Source: Sinohyriopsis cumingii (taxonomy: Eukaryota > Mollusca > Bivalvia > Unionida > Unionidae). From it: DNA of 64,000 bases. The notes under the pieces were generated by a model. It saw only the letters and a list, made by a program, of their open reading frames with translations. It did no database searches and was not told where the DNA came from. Shown here piece by piece: positions 22,849 to 31,370 of this stretch (the first letter of the stretch is position 1; each line of letters begins with the position of its first letter). Made by a program: the position numbers and the translations under genes. Where the stretch lies: NCBI GenBank assembly GCA_028554795.2, contig CM068831.1, positions 38,003,144-38,067,143 of the forward strand, in the 5' to 3' direction.

Positions 22849-23796
22849 ATGGAAGCATTTCCAATGCAAGCGATTTATTATTCCCCAATCGGATACTGGA
22901 GAGGTAACTCAGCAATTAATAAACTCGCCAACGCGGCATCAGTAACACGCGAGGTTGCCAAAAAATGGCTGTCAAAACAAGCAATATGGCAAATCTACTT
23001 ACCACCACCTCGACAAATCAACTTTGCACATTTTGATGTTAGTGTGCCCAATGAAGTTCATCAGGCTGACATACTATTCCTGCCTCATGATACTGTCCGT
23101 AGAAAAACATACAAATACGCGCTAACAGTAGTTGATGTTGCTAGTAGATACAAAGAAGCAGAACCGTTAGCGACTAAAACAGCGTCCGAAGTCGCCTCTG
23201 CGTTTAAACGAATTTATCAACGAGGACCTCTAAACTGGCCACGATTATTACAAGTTGATCCTGGCAAGGAATTTCAGGGCGCGGTGTCATCACTGACAAA
23301 GCAGCATAACGTTACCATACGACGAGGGCATACTGAAATTCATCGGGATCAGGCAATTGTTGAGCGATTTAATAGAACACTCGCTGAGAGATTATTCGGA
23401 TACCAGTACGCGAGGGAATTCATTTACGATACGAGATCTCGTGAATGGGTTGCAAGACTGCCAAACGTGATAGCCGCACTGAATAATGAAATTACCAGAA
23501 CAACAAACATGAGACCTGTAAATGCAATCACAAAAAAATATATACCCGGCGTTGGTGAACGTGGACATGTTTCAACGCAGCCAGTGACGCTAGCGTCCCC
23601 ACTGCTGGGTAATGTCACCGTTAGGTATTTATACGAACCAGGCGAACTAGAAGGAGGAAAAAAAAGAGCAACCGATCCCACATGGAGTGTTACTACACAT
23701 AAGATATCCAGCATAACAAGATCAACTGGGAGAAACGCAATCTACAGATTAGATTCAACTGCTCCTCAGCGTGGATTCACACGCGAGCAACTTTAG
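22849..23796 (+). CDS. Polinton-type rve integrase (element D)
   Basis: 315 residues with a retroviral-type integrase core: Asp74 ('VHQADIL'), Asp137 ('QVDPGKEF') and Glu172 ('QAIVERF'), giving DX34E spacing, the same as the Polinton C enzyme. The N-terminus has a helical segment in place of a clear HHCC finger, and the C-terminus is a beta-rich basic segment without a chromodomain. It should insert the element's ends into host DNA. It is open and full length, starting 9 nt after the PLA2 gene. A 27-nt stretch of this gene (23512-23538) recurs exactly at 28254-28280. Confidence 0.9.
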   Translation: MEAFPMQAIYYSPIGYWRGNSAINKLANAASVTREVAKKWLSKQAIWQIYLPPPRQINFAHFDVSVPNEVHQADILFLPHDTVRRKTYKYALTVVDVASRYKEAEPLATKTASEVASAFKRIYQRGPLNWPRLLQVDPGKEFQGAVSSLTKQHNVTIRRGHTEIHRDQAIVERFNRTLAERLFGYQYAREFIYDTRSREWVARLPNVIAALNNEITRTTNMRPVNAITKKYIPGVGERGHVSTQPVTLASPLLGNVTVRYLYEPGELEGGKKRATDPTWSVTTHKISSITRSTGRNAIYRLDSTAPQRGFTREQL

Positions 23797-23828
23797 GTGA
23801 TTCCCACGGATACACAATTACCACCCCG

Positions 23829-23875
23829 ATCACTAAAGTGATTCGCACTAAAGTGATCCGCACTAAAGTGATTCA
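23829..23875. repeat. Triple CACTAAAGTG palindrome between convergent genes
   Basis: Three head-to-tail 15-bp units (23831, 23846 and 23861) of CACTAAAGTGATYCG. Each contains an inverted repeat able to form a hairpin. They fill the 85 bp between the integrase stop (plus) and the polymerase stop (minus), the place for shared 3'-end signals. Confidence 0.8.
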
Positions 23876-23881
23876 ATCATT

Positions 23882-26800
23882 TTAAATAACTGCAGCAACA
23901 CCTCTGCGTCGGTTACACTCAAGACAGGTCAACATCACATTTTCACGTGTATGACCACGACTGCTATCTATTCTATCTACGGTAAATTGTCTTGGGTCGT
24001 TTTTCGAATACTGCCACAGCAATAAACAATTACAACTCGCACAGTGATTATTCTGCTGTTGTTGTAATTGTATAATGAGTGTTTCGTCGAGATCAAACTC
24101 TCTACCATTTTTTTTGTCGCTCTGTTTGTAACCGGCTAATTTCTTTCTTATTGTATCATCAACGATTGATCTGTTGATGCTGTCGTTGACAACATCATCT
24201 AATACAATTCTTTGTAACTGAGCTATCCTTCTTACTCTTGACACGGCTAAATAAACTAAATTTGACCACTCGATGCGATCATCAACAATCCAAACTGTTG
24301 TATCTGAAATAGTTAGTCCCTGCGAACTGTGGATGGTCATAGCGTATCCTAGCGTCCACGGGGATTTGCTCATTTTCAGTGCCTGTTCGACAGCATCAAC
24401 ATCAACGATAACAATATCATTTAATACTAAATTCTGTTTCTCCGGACCCGACGCAGTCAGGCGCCCTGGAATATCAACATCAATATTCTGCAATCGCGTA
24501 TCAGCTGGTCTATAACACAACGGCACTGGCAACATGGGAAATTTCTTCTGATGTAACTGAAATAACCGCTGCTGAAGTGTGTCCCTGACTATCTTTCTAC
24601 TTGCCACTATGAGATCACTTGGTTTCCACGTTTCCCAAAAGTCGCTCAGCGAAGTCTCTGGAATTATTTCACGCATTATCTCACACTGGACTTTATTGGT
24701 TTGTAGCCTGATCAGTGTCTTAAACTCTTTCGGCGTTTCATCGAGTGCTCTAACATCGTTAGTTATTTCCTCATAATAATCTACAAAAGTTTTCAGCCAC
24801 TCGTGTGGAGATTCACCTGTAAATGGCGGTGGTTGACCATGATCGCCGCACATCACCACTGCGGTATTTTTCTTTAGCAACCAATCCAGAAACTGTTTTA
24901 ATGTATCCAACGGCACAGTGTCTATCTCATCCCAGATGATTTTCTCGGGAATATATTTCGTTCCCATTCGTTCAGGTGTCCACGTGCCGCCGCTGTATTT
25001 GAAAAAACTGTGATACGTGCACGCGTTAACATCCCGTTGTCTCATCTCCCTGGCAAGTCTGTGTGTGGGAGTCAGCACGACCAAGTCAGAACCGCGAAAT
25101 AATTCAATCGCTCGAGTTGTTTTACCAGAACCACCGGGACCGTTCAGATAAACTGTTTTGTGTCTTGTAACAGGATCGTGCACCGGCGGCAACAACGACG
25201 TCGAAGACATTTCTGCGCTGCGATACTCATCCACGATTTCAACGTCAGCTGATTCACAATATCCGTGTAACATTTCATTCTTTATTCTCCACGAGCCCCA
25301 CGATGGATCATCCGATATAACATTATTCAACACCGCTAAGTGTTTTTTATTAATATAAAATGAATCCGTTGCAACTCTTACTGCGTCAACGGGGAATCTA
25401 TTAATCATCGACAACAAATTTATGGATACATAAGCGAGCATCGAAGATCTCAAATGTGTGTACTGAGATGATTCTCCGTCGATATAACTAAAAACAGTCC
25501 CTAGTTTTTCCCCGTTTGACAGAAACACATCTTCGCGTTTACAGAACATGTTGTTCGTGGCTGCATCAGCGACAATAAGATTCAATTCAGTCTTGTCCAT
25601 GATTAATCGACTGTGATGTTGTTTATGATCATACGCTCCACCTTGAGTGAATTTTCCTATTATTTTTCGTCCTAGATCTTTTGCTGTGCTTGCATCATTT
25701 TTGATAGTATCGTCGATAGAAGCTTCTGGATATTCTCGTGACCAATCTTCGATGACTTCTTGTGACGTAACCGGAGTTGGCAACCAAACTTCGGTTTGAC
25801 GACAATAACATATAATCGCTTCGCTGACCGTCAGCGACAACAATATTCGACTGTCAAGCATGTATCGCAATAACACTATCGGTGCCCATCGCTGTTCAAC
25901 GAAATGTCTGCCAAACCAAACATAACACACAGGATGTAAATCCTTAGCGAATTTAAACGACGACACACAAGCAAATCCGGTCAAGTCAAAATCAGGCAAT
26001 GGTCCGTTTACAGCAACTCTTGTCATCGAGTTTGTAACGTGGCCAAACCGTTTAAAATATTCGCTGCATTCTCCACGCCCAAGGAAACTTCCTGGATAAC
26101 ACGCCGTCATGTCCACGGATATCATATCGCGGTAATCATACCGAGTATTCCACAAACCGCCGTGTCCGTATTCGACACAGCTCTGTTGGATATCCCCAAG
26201 GAAACTTTTCGGAGTTGGTCTCCATGAATTTCGTTCCCGGGCTACATGCGCGGCAACACCCGGGACAGTAAAACAGTGTCGCAGTAACGTATCAGTGTCC
26301 GTCGCATGATATTTTTCTGCGAGTTTTTTCATTTCGTGCTGTAACGCCGCCGTTCTGTATATTTCCCCGTCGGGTCTCACAAACTGATTATATTCTCCAT
26401 CTTCGCTCGAGAATAACCACACCGACACTGGATCGGTTTTACTTATCCGATGAATACAATCAAACATATTTCCCGAGTAATACTTCACAACACGGTCTCG
26501 CGGAAATATTCTAACCTGGTCAGTCCAAGCGTGACTGTTATGATCGATAATATTTATTGAAGCTCCATTGCGATTATATTTTGACTCGTACAATACCGTA
26601 CCGGTTAACGATGAAACCGTTATAGGAAATCTCAGCGAGCGTTCCAACGCGGCAACATCATTTATTGACGCTCCTGTATCCGCTACTCGTTTAGCCCATT
26701 CTGTTATTTTATTTTTTCTGATCTCGGTTAGACCATTTCCACGTGGTGCATTTTTAAAATGTTCCATTACTCGCTCAGCTACACAATTCATCCTTGACTC

Positions 26801-27355
26801 TGTCAACGGCGACACCCTCATCGGGGCGAGTTTATCGACACTTGGTTTCTTTATCGGATAAATTCCATAAACGACCGCGGTCACAGGATACGCTCTGGCA
26901 TAATACGGTTTATCAATCCCAACAAGTACTCCCGGGTTTGAGTCTTTGCTCAACAAAATGGTTTTTCCGCGCGGATCAAGAACAGGGTCTAGTTTGTCTC
27001 TGATAATCCACTTTCGGGTTCCCTCGTCGTCGACTCCAACAATAAATTTTATCTGCACGAAATATCTTCTCGTGTCGAGATACTCAATTATATTACGCGC
27101 GATTGTATCGTTGATGGTACCATCAATGATGAAACTCAAGGAGTTTTCACGGGAAACTCTTCGAGTTTCGCGGATAATTTTATACGAAGACCACGTGTGT
27201 GCGGCACCATCACGACGAAACTCTTCTTTGGCGTTCTTGATAACACCAATTACCGTTGCTAACTCTCTTCGTCGTGGATCAGCGGTTAACCGGTCAAGAT
27301 CGAATCGAGAACCTGATACGGGTTTTATTCTGGATAGTCTTTCAAATTCCTCCAT
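23882..27355 (-). CDS. PolB - SF1 helicase - HNH nuclease fusion (element D)
   Basis: 1157 residues from the chosen Met at 27355; an upstream Met at 27415 would overlap the divergent gene. Three enzymatic parts appear in order. (1) B-family polymerase palm: motif A 'ISVDMTACYP' (Asp415), motif B 'FTQGGAYDHKQ' near 570, motif C 'VATDSFYI' (Asp664; the usual first Asp of DTD is Ala). (2) Helicase: Walker A 'GPGGSGKTT' (Lys745), Walker B 'IIWDEID' (Asp809-Glu810), 'MCGDHGQPP', 'TIHSSQGL' and 'LAVSRVRR', as in RecD/Pif1-like SF1 enzymes. (3) C-terminal HNH from ~1105: CxxC, 'VDRIDSSRGHT' and 'CLECNRR'. No clear 3'-5' exonuclease motif was seen. It probably replicates the element and unwinds DNA; the HNH role is unknown. 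The frame is uninterrupted, so the fusion is not an artefact of a lost stop in the last step. Confidence 0.9.
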   Translation of the reverse strand: MEEFERLSRIKPVSGSRFDLDRLTADPRRRELATVIGVIKNAKEEFRRDGAAHTWSSYKIIRETRRVSRENSLSFIIDGTINDTIARNIIEYLDTRRYFVQIKFIVGVDDEGTRKWIIRDKLDPVLDPRGKTILLSKDSNPGVLVGIDKPYYARAYPVTAVVYGIYPIKKPSVDKLAPMRVSPLTESRMNCVAERVMEHFKNAPRGNGLTEIRKNKITEWAKRVADTGASINDVAALERSLRFPITVSSLTGTVLYESKYNRNGASINIIDHNSHAWTDQVRIFPRDRVVKYYSGNMFDCIHRISKTDPVSVWLFSSEDGEYNQFVRPDGEIYRTAALQHEMKKLAEKYHATDTDTLLRHCFTVPGVAAHVARERNSWRPTPKSFLGDIQQSCVEYGHGGLWNTRYDYRDMISVDMTACYPGSFLGRGECSEYFKRFGHVTNSMTRVAVNGPLPDFDLTGFACVSSFKFAKDLHPVCYVWFGRHFVEQRWAPIVLLRYMLDSRILLSLTVSEAIICYCRQTEVWLPTPVTSQEVIEDWSREYPEASIDDTIKNDASTAKDLGRKIIGKFTQGGAYDHKQHHSRLIMDKTELNLIVADAATNNMFCKREDVFLSNGEKLGTVFSYIDGESSQYTHLRSSMLAYVSINLLSMINRFPVDAVRVATDSFYINKKHLAVLNNVISDDPSWGSWRIKNEMLHGYCESADVEIVDEYRSAEMSSTSLLPPVHDPVTRHKTVYLNGPGGSGKTTRAIELFRGSDLVVLTPTHRLAREMRQRDVNACTYHSFFKYSGGTWTPERMGTKYIPEKIIWDEIDTVPLDTLKQFLDWLLKKNTAVVMCGDHGQPPPFTGESPHEWLKTFVDYYEEITNDVRALDETPKEFKTLIRLQTNKVQCEIMREIIPETSLSDFWETWKPSDLIVASRKIVRDTLQQRLFQLHQKKFPMLPVPLCYRPADTRLQNIDVDIPGRLTASGPEKQNLVLNDIVIVDVDAVEQALKMSKSPWTLGYAMTIHSSQGLTISDTTVWIVDDRIEWSNLVYLAVSRVRRIAQLQRIVLDDVVNDSINRSIVDDTIRKKLAGYKQSDKKNGREFDLDETLIIQLQQQQNNHCASCNCLLLWQYSKNDPRQFTVDRIDSSRGHTRENVMLTCLECNRRRGVAAVI

Positions 27356-27401
27356 ATTATAATTAAGACAAGTATTTAAATAGACAAAAATATTATATAT
27401 A

Positions 27402-27686
27402 ATGAACCAATGCAAGTGGATTAAACTAAATTCATCAGCGCCGTGTAGCAGACGTTGCAGAGGCGAATACTGTGGACAACATGCTCAACAGGTCCGCGGT
27501 GGGAGTCTAGGACCGATACCGTGTATCAGATGCGGCATTGGAGTACGAGGAAAAACGCAATTATGTTCAGCGTGTGGTGGAAAACGCTATCGAGAACTAA
27601 AACGGTATTATGATAAAAAAAATCCAGACTGTGATAACACTCTCTCGGAGCGTGATTACATAAATAAGTTTTCAGACAAATTATGA
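27402..27686 (+). CDS. Small Cys-rich zinc-ribbon protein (element D)
   Basis: 94 residues with about nine cysteines, including CxxC pairs ('PCIRCGIG', 'LCSACGG') typical of a zinc ribbon, and a basic C-terminus. It is divergently transcribed from the polymerase fusion with a 46-bp gap. Likely nucleic-acid binding; the family was not recognised. Confidence 0.65.
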   Translation: MNQCKWIKLNSSAPCSRRCRGEYCGQHAQQVRGGSLGPIPCIRCGIGVRGKTQLCSACGGKRYRELKRYYDKKNPDCDNTLSERDYINKFSDKL

Positions 27687-27714
27687 ATTAGACAAATGAT
27701 TTGCTTATAGTATA

Positions 27715-28254
27715 ATGAATCAAGAATTCGTCCCCGAACAAGAATTTGTTCCACATCCAACTATTCCAAATTATGAGGCAAACCGAGATGGCATAGTGAG
27801 ACACTGCACGCGAAGACGACCAGTTGGTGGAGTTGATAATGGTGGTTATTTAAGATTTACTGCCGCGTACGGAAAGAAGTATTTATATCATCGTTTTATT
27901 TACGAATGTTTCTTTGGAGTGATCCCTAAGGGGTTTGTCATTGATCACATTAACGGTAACATACTTGATAACTCCATAAACAATCTTCGCATGGTCACTC
28001 AGAGCAAGAACTGCCTACTGGGTAACACAGGGCGTTGTAAAACAGTTGCAAGAAGAGCTATTAAATCTATAAACGCAATTACAGGTGAAGAAATAATATT
28101 TCAATCAATGAGCGCCGCCGGTAGGTATTTCGGTATTTGTTCACCTGTTGTACAGCGTGTCGCAGATGGGATCTACAAAACAGCATTTTCCAAGAAGCTC
28201 AAACAGAAGATTTCATTCTGTTATATCATTGACACAAACAACGATATAATATAA
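27715..28254 (+). CDS. HNH homing-type endonuclease with NUMOD-like C-terminus (element D)
   Basis: 179 residues. The centre has an HNH_3-type core ('VIDHINGNILDNSINNLRMV': His, Asn, and the preceding 'YHRFIYECFFG' strand-helix). The C-terminal part ('NAITGEEIIFQSMSAAGRYF') resembles a NUMOD1 DNA-binding helix. Such genes are usually selfish endonucleases that cut a specific site to copy themselves. A 27-nt exact copy of integrase coding sequence starts at its stop codon (28254-28280), a trace of its arrival or of an old target. Confidence 0.85.
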   Translation: MNQEFVPEQEFVPHPTIPNYEANRDGIVRHCTRRRPVGGVDNGGYLRFTAAYGKKYLYHRFIYECFFGVIPKGFVIDHINGNILDNSINNLRMVTQSKNCLLGNTGRCKTVARRAIKSINAITGEEIIFQSMSAAGRYFGICSPVVQRVADGIYKTAFSKKLKQKISFCYIIDTNNDII

Positions 28255-28319
28255 GACCTGTAAATGCAATCACAAAAAAAAATCCTAACAAAGAACAGTA
28301 ACCGGAAGAGTACCGGGTA

Positions 28320-28447
28320 GAAACACAAAGTGTTTCCAGTGATAACCGCTTATCTACGTGTGTGTTTTTGTTATCGTTGAAAACTCAAAGAGTTTCTCGT
28401 GCTAGCATCGCTCAGTAAAGCATTTCTCTGGAAGTCCAAGGGACTTC
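28320..28447. repeat. Hairpin cluster after the HNH gene
   Basis: Three perfect short inverted repeats with 2-3 nt loops: AAACAC/GTGTTT (28321-28335), AAACTC/GAGTTT (28381-28395) and GAAGTCC/GGACTTC (28431-28447). Arm sequences differ between copies but pairing is kept. The last two are followed by CTCRTGC. Confidence 0.85.
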
Positions 28448-28463
28448 TCATGCATTTAAAAAT

Positions 28464-28874
28464 ATGAAAATATATAATAATATGAATCACGAAAACATAA
28501 ATACCATACTTGTTGAAATTAAAGAATTACAACAGCGGGGTTTTAATATTTTACTAGACACTGAAACAATTATGTCAGATTTTGAATCCCTGAATGAGCT
28601 ATCACGGTTGGGGAAGAACAATCTCCCTGCGTGTTATAGGTTCATTAAAAATATACAGAATCACGTTTACAAATCACTTGCGTCGATAACTGAAAATCAG
28701 GTATCTGAATTTATTCCACTGTGCCATGCAGTTGAAAAGATCAGGCTTGGATTGTCATCCGAGTATGAGACTCGAAAATTAATTAACACCAGGGTGAGAC
28801 TGTTAAAAGGGTATATAAAGAATCTAGACGGGGAAATGCCTACGAATACTAGTATTTGTGACGCCCAAGTATAA
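28464..28874 (+). CDS. Unknown helical protein (element D)
   Basis: 136 residues (or 131 from the second Met), predicted mainly helical, with no recognised motif. It lies between two hairpin clusters and converges on the 99-residue gene at 29048-29347. Function not known. Confidence 0.5.
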   Translation: MKIYNNMNHENINTILVEIKELQQRGFNILLDTETIMSDFESLNELSRLGKNNLPACYRFIKNIQNHVYKSLASITENQVSEFIPLCHAVEKIRLGLSSEYETRKLINTRVRLLKGYIKNLDGEMPTNTSICDAQV

Positions 28875-28884
28875 ATACCTCCGC

Positions 28885-29055
28885 GTGTGACTCACACCAG
28901 GGAATTATATTCCGCAAATGTAAAGCACATCGGGGAATGAATTCCGGGTAAAAAAAAAGTGTATTATTTTTTTTTGCCTTTGGAAACTCAAGGAGTTTCT
29001 GGGAACCGTTAACGGTTCCAGGGGCGTTTTCAGATTTTGGAAATGTTTTACATTT
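28885..29055. repeat. Dense hairpin array between convergent genes
   Basis: Six inverted repeats in 170 bp: 28885-28897 (GTGTGA/TCACAC), 28901-28913 (GGAAT/ATTCC), 28934-28945 (GGAAT/ATTCC), 28983-28999 (GAAACTC/GAGTTTC), 29002-29019 (perfect 18-bp palindrome GGAACCGTTAACGGTTCC) and 29041-29055 (AAATGT/ACATTT). The last overlaps the stop of the minus-strand gene. Confidence 0.85.
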
Positions 29056-29347
29056 TCAGGATTTGCTCGAGCGCTTCAGCATCAATACAACAATGAGAAT
29101 AGTTCATAATCTGTTCTCGTTGACACCAAACTATGATCATATGATTTTGCTGTAACAAAGTCAATTGTGACGGAGTTAACAAGAAGTCTTCGTCGCCATA
29201 CACGTCAACGATTATTTTAACGGGGAAATACTGTCCCGAGAAACTCTTTGAGTTTCCAAATGCGGTTTTTATTGCCTCGTAAAGAATTTGCTTATCATGA
29301 ATATGAACTCGTGCGTGAATGTATTCACATTGATACATTATATACAA
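29048..29347 (-). CDS. Unknown 99-residue protein (element D)
   Basis: Open from an ATG at 29347. No family was recognised. An AAACTC-TTT-GAGTTT hairpin of the intergenic family is embedded in its coding sequence (29240-29256), encoding part of 'NSKSFSG'. The hairpin inside a gene suggests that it is a mobile or spreading sequence, or that this gene is a recent extension over a spacer. Confidence 0.45.
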   Translation of the reverse strand: MYIMYQCEYIHARVHIHDKQILYEAIKTAFGNSKSFSGQYFPVKIIVDVYGDEDFLLTPSQLTLLQQNHMIIVWCQREQIMNYSHCCIDAEALEQILKM

Positions 29348-29391
29348 CCGTTTTTTTTAAATGCGCGCTAGCACGAGAAACTCTTCGATGA

Positions 29392-29429
29392 GAAATGCTT
29401 TGCATTTCCTGAGAGACTCTTTGAGTTTC
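29392..29429. repeat. Hairpin pair after the minor capsid gene
   Basis: GAAATGC-TTT-GCATTTC (29392-29408) and GAGACTC-TTT-GAGTTTC (29413-29429, one wobble), between the minus-strand stop at 29467 and the next gene start at 29347. Confidence 0.8.
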
Positions 29430-29466
29430 CAACGATAACTTATGCCGAACCACCGGGGAGAGCATT

Positions 29467-30882
29467 TTAGGATTTTACCAGTAAGTTCACGGAGACAGTC
29501 TCGCCACGCAGGTCCAACAAATTTCCCCTCTGGTCGGTGAGTTTGAAATTTATCGTTGACAACCACACGGTATGACACCGCAGATAGACCGGATTGATTG
29601 GTTCTTGCACAATCAGAAAACCAGGGGGGTCTTTTGGTGTGAACGTATATATGATAAACCCCTGTTGGGCCGTCGTTGTGTCAGCGCTAGCGCTGTAACT
29701 GCCATCGATGACGTCACATACAAGATTGACCGCAATAACATCTGTGATATTTACGATCCCCGGTGAGATGTGTCTGCCATCGGATGCTGTACTGTTGTCG
29801 TGCTTGAGAATAACAGGTTGTGGTAGTGTTCGCGCGTACGTGGCAGAAATATCTTCGAAAGATTCCGCGACAAGATCCTGGACTGATTTTCTCAGCGTGT
29901 GCGCGTTATATCCAGGAAGTGTAAATTCTGAAATCTTCTCCACGGGAATACCAAATTGGGATGCGAACTTGGATCTTTTTTCGTTTCCGTAATCGCCCTT
30001 GAGATTCAGTAGATACTGAATTATTTTTAGATTTATGATTTCCATCGAGGATGCGAGTTTGTTTAGTTTTTCTGTGGTCGTGATAATTTTATCGCGCGAA
30101 CTTGTTAAATCAGAAATATAATCTTGAAAATATACTCGCAACAGTTCTAGCTGTTGTTTATGTGCTTGTTTGATCGGATTAAAAAAATGAGCTTCTATAT
30201 CTTCTGGAAGGTAAGGATGGTATTTCCCGCCCGTGAAAGCTGCCCCTATTATATCTACGGGAATTCTAGGTGATGTTGAAAACCAGGCTTCTCCTGATTG
30301 TAATTGATCTGAAAATAATAAATAATCCCCGACGAGGTCGTGTGGGTCTTGCTTATCGGTCATAAAATCCGATTTTTTAGGTTTTGGTGGACCCGGTTCG
30401 ACCTCGGGTCGGGATCGTGGCCATCCTAATACGGTCCGAATTGAGCTGTTGTAAATATCCACGGCGTATCCCGGTGTTGAGATTTCAATGACCGCAGACA
30501 GCGTTGGTTCATGAGCTGTTATAGATATTTTGGCTTCCTTGCCGGTGATTCGTTTTATTTGGTGTTGTATCTCATTATTGATTTCTTCGATCTGATAACT
30601 CCCAGTGGGTAGCGTAATTGTATCCCAGTCGAATTCGTCAGAGTCGGCTTTGGTTTTCCACGAAAACACGAACGAATTATTCGGCTGCAGATCACCAAAT
30701 GATGCCGCTCTGACATTAGGCCAGCTGTGATACGCACTGAGCTTTGCTAATGCGATTTCACTCGCACGAATTGGAGTTCGAAAATTAATGCTGAATTCTG
30801 GTGTCGTCGAGGACACTGAGATCATTGTGGTCCTTACCGGTGTTGTGTTTGTGACTATTTGTTGAAGCAGTTCTATTGACAT
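29467..30882 (-). CDS. Candidate minor capsid / penton-like protein (element D)
   Basis: 471 residues. The N-terminal part resembles minor capsid proteins of Polinton-like elements: a beta-rich block, 'SAYHSWPNVRA', then 'TITLPTGSYQIEEINNEI' and a 'VLGWPRSRPE' turn. A central helical region (~230-300) separates it from a C-terminal beta-rich part. A single jelly-roll vertex role is inferred from this pattern and its place in the virion gene block. The start overlaps the previous gene's end by 98 nt. Confidence 0.6.
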   Translation of the reverse strand: MSIELLQQIVTNTTPVRTTMISVSSTTPEFSINFRTPIRASEIALAKLSAYHSWPNVRAASFGDLQPNNSFVFSWKTKADSDEFDWDTITLPTGSYQIEEINNEIQHQIKRITGKEAKISITAHEPTLSAVIEISTPGYAVDIYNSSIRTVLGWPRSRPEVEPGPPKPKKSDFMTDKQDPHDLVGDYLLFSDQLQSGEAWFSTSPRIPVDIIGAAFTGGKYHPYLPEDIEAHFFNPIKQAHKQQLELLRVYFQDYISDLTSSRDKIITTTEKLNKLASSMEIINLKIIQYLLNLKGDYGNEKRSKFASQFGIPVEKISEFTLPGYNAHTLRKSVQDLVAESFEDISATYARTLPQPVILKHDNSTASDGRHISPGIVNITDVIAVNLVCDVIDGSYSASADTTTAQQGFIIYTFTPKDPPGFLIVQEPINPVYLRCHTVWLSTINFKLTDQRGNLLDLRGETVSVNLLVKS

Positions 30883-31348
30883 TATTTATTTGTTTAGTTT
30901 TCAAATAGTCATTGTACGCATCTGACATTAGTTTGAATTCAGAATCTGATATCGACGCGGCGTCGCTACTTTGCACGTCTAACGATGATGATATCAGCGA
31001 TGATAATTTCTGATATGCGGTCGTGGCTGTATTTAATTTTGTCGTGTAATCGTGTAATTTTGTGTTAGCACACGAGGATATTTTTTTTGCTATGATGCCG
31101 AAAACTCCAGCTGTTGTTGTGGCCGCGGAAACACAGATCGTGGCGGCGACTGCTGCAGTTACCGGAGTGACCGCTGATAGTATTACTCCCGCGGATGCAA
31201 CAACGGCAGATACTGAATAAACCATAATGTCTAACACTGTTATGCGTCTGCGGTATTTTTTTACTTTTTGACTGGTTACTTCGATGACAGTTTTTAACTC
31301 AGATTGCCACTCACGGACTTGATTGTATCTATACGCGGATGCTTCCAT
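30785..31348 (-). CDS. Protein with two hydrophobic membrane segments (element D)
   Basis: 187 residues from the Met at 31348; a start at 31390 would overlap the fibre gene. Residues ~45-95 form two long Ala/Val/Thr-rich hydrophobic helices ('MVYSVSAVVASAGVIL' and 'AAVAATICVSAATTTAGVFG'), followed by a Ser/Thr-rich helical tail. It lies directly downstream of the fibre-like gene. It could be a membrane-active virion protein or a fibre partner; no family was recognised. Confidence 0.55.
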   Translation of the reverse strand: MEASAYRYNQVREWQSELKTVIEVTSQKVKKYRRRITVLDIMVYSVSAVVASAGVILSAVTPVTAAVAATICVSAATTTAGVFGIIAKKISSCANTKLHDYTTKLNTATTAYQKLSSLISSSLDVQSSDAASISDSEFKLMSDAYNDYLKTKQINNVNRTASTNSHKHNTGKDHNDLSVLDDTRIQH

Positions 31349-31370
31349 TATTACTTTACCCGGTGACCAA

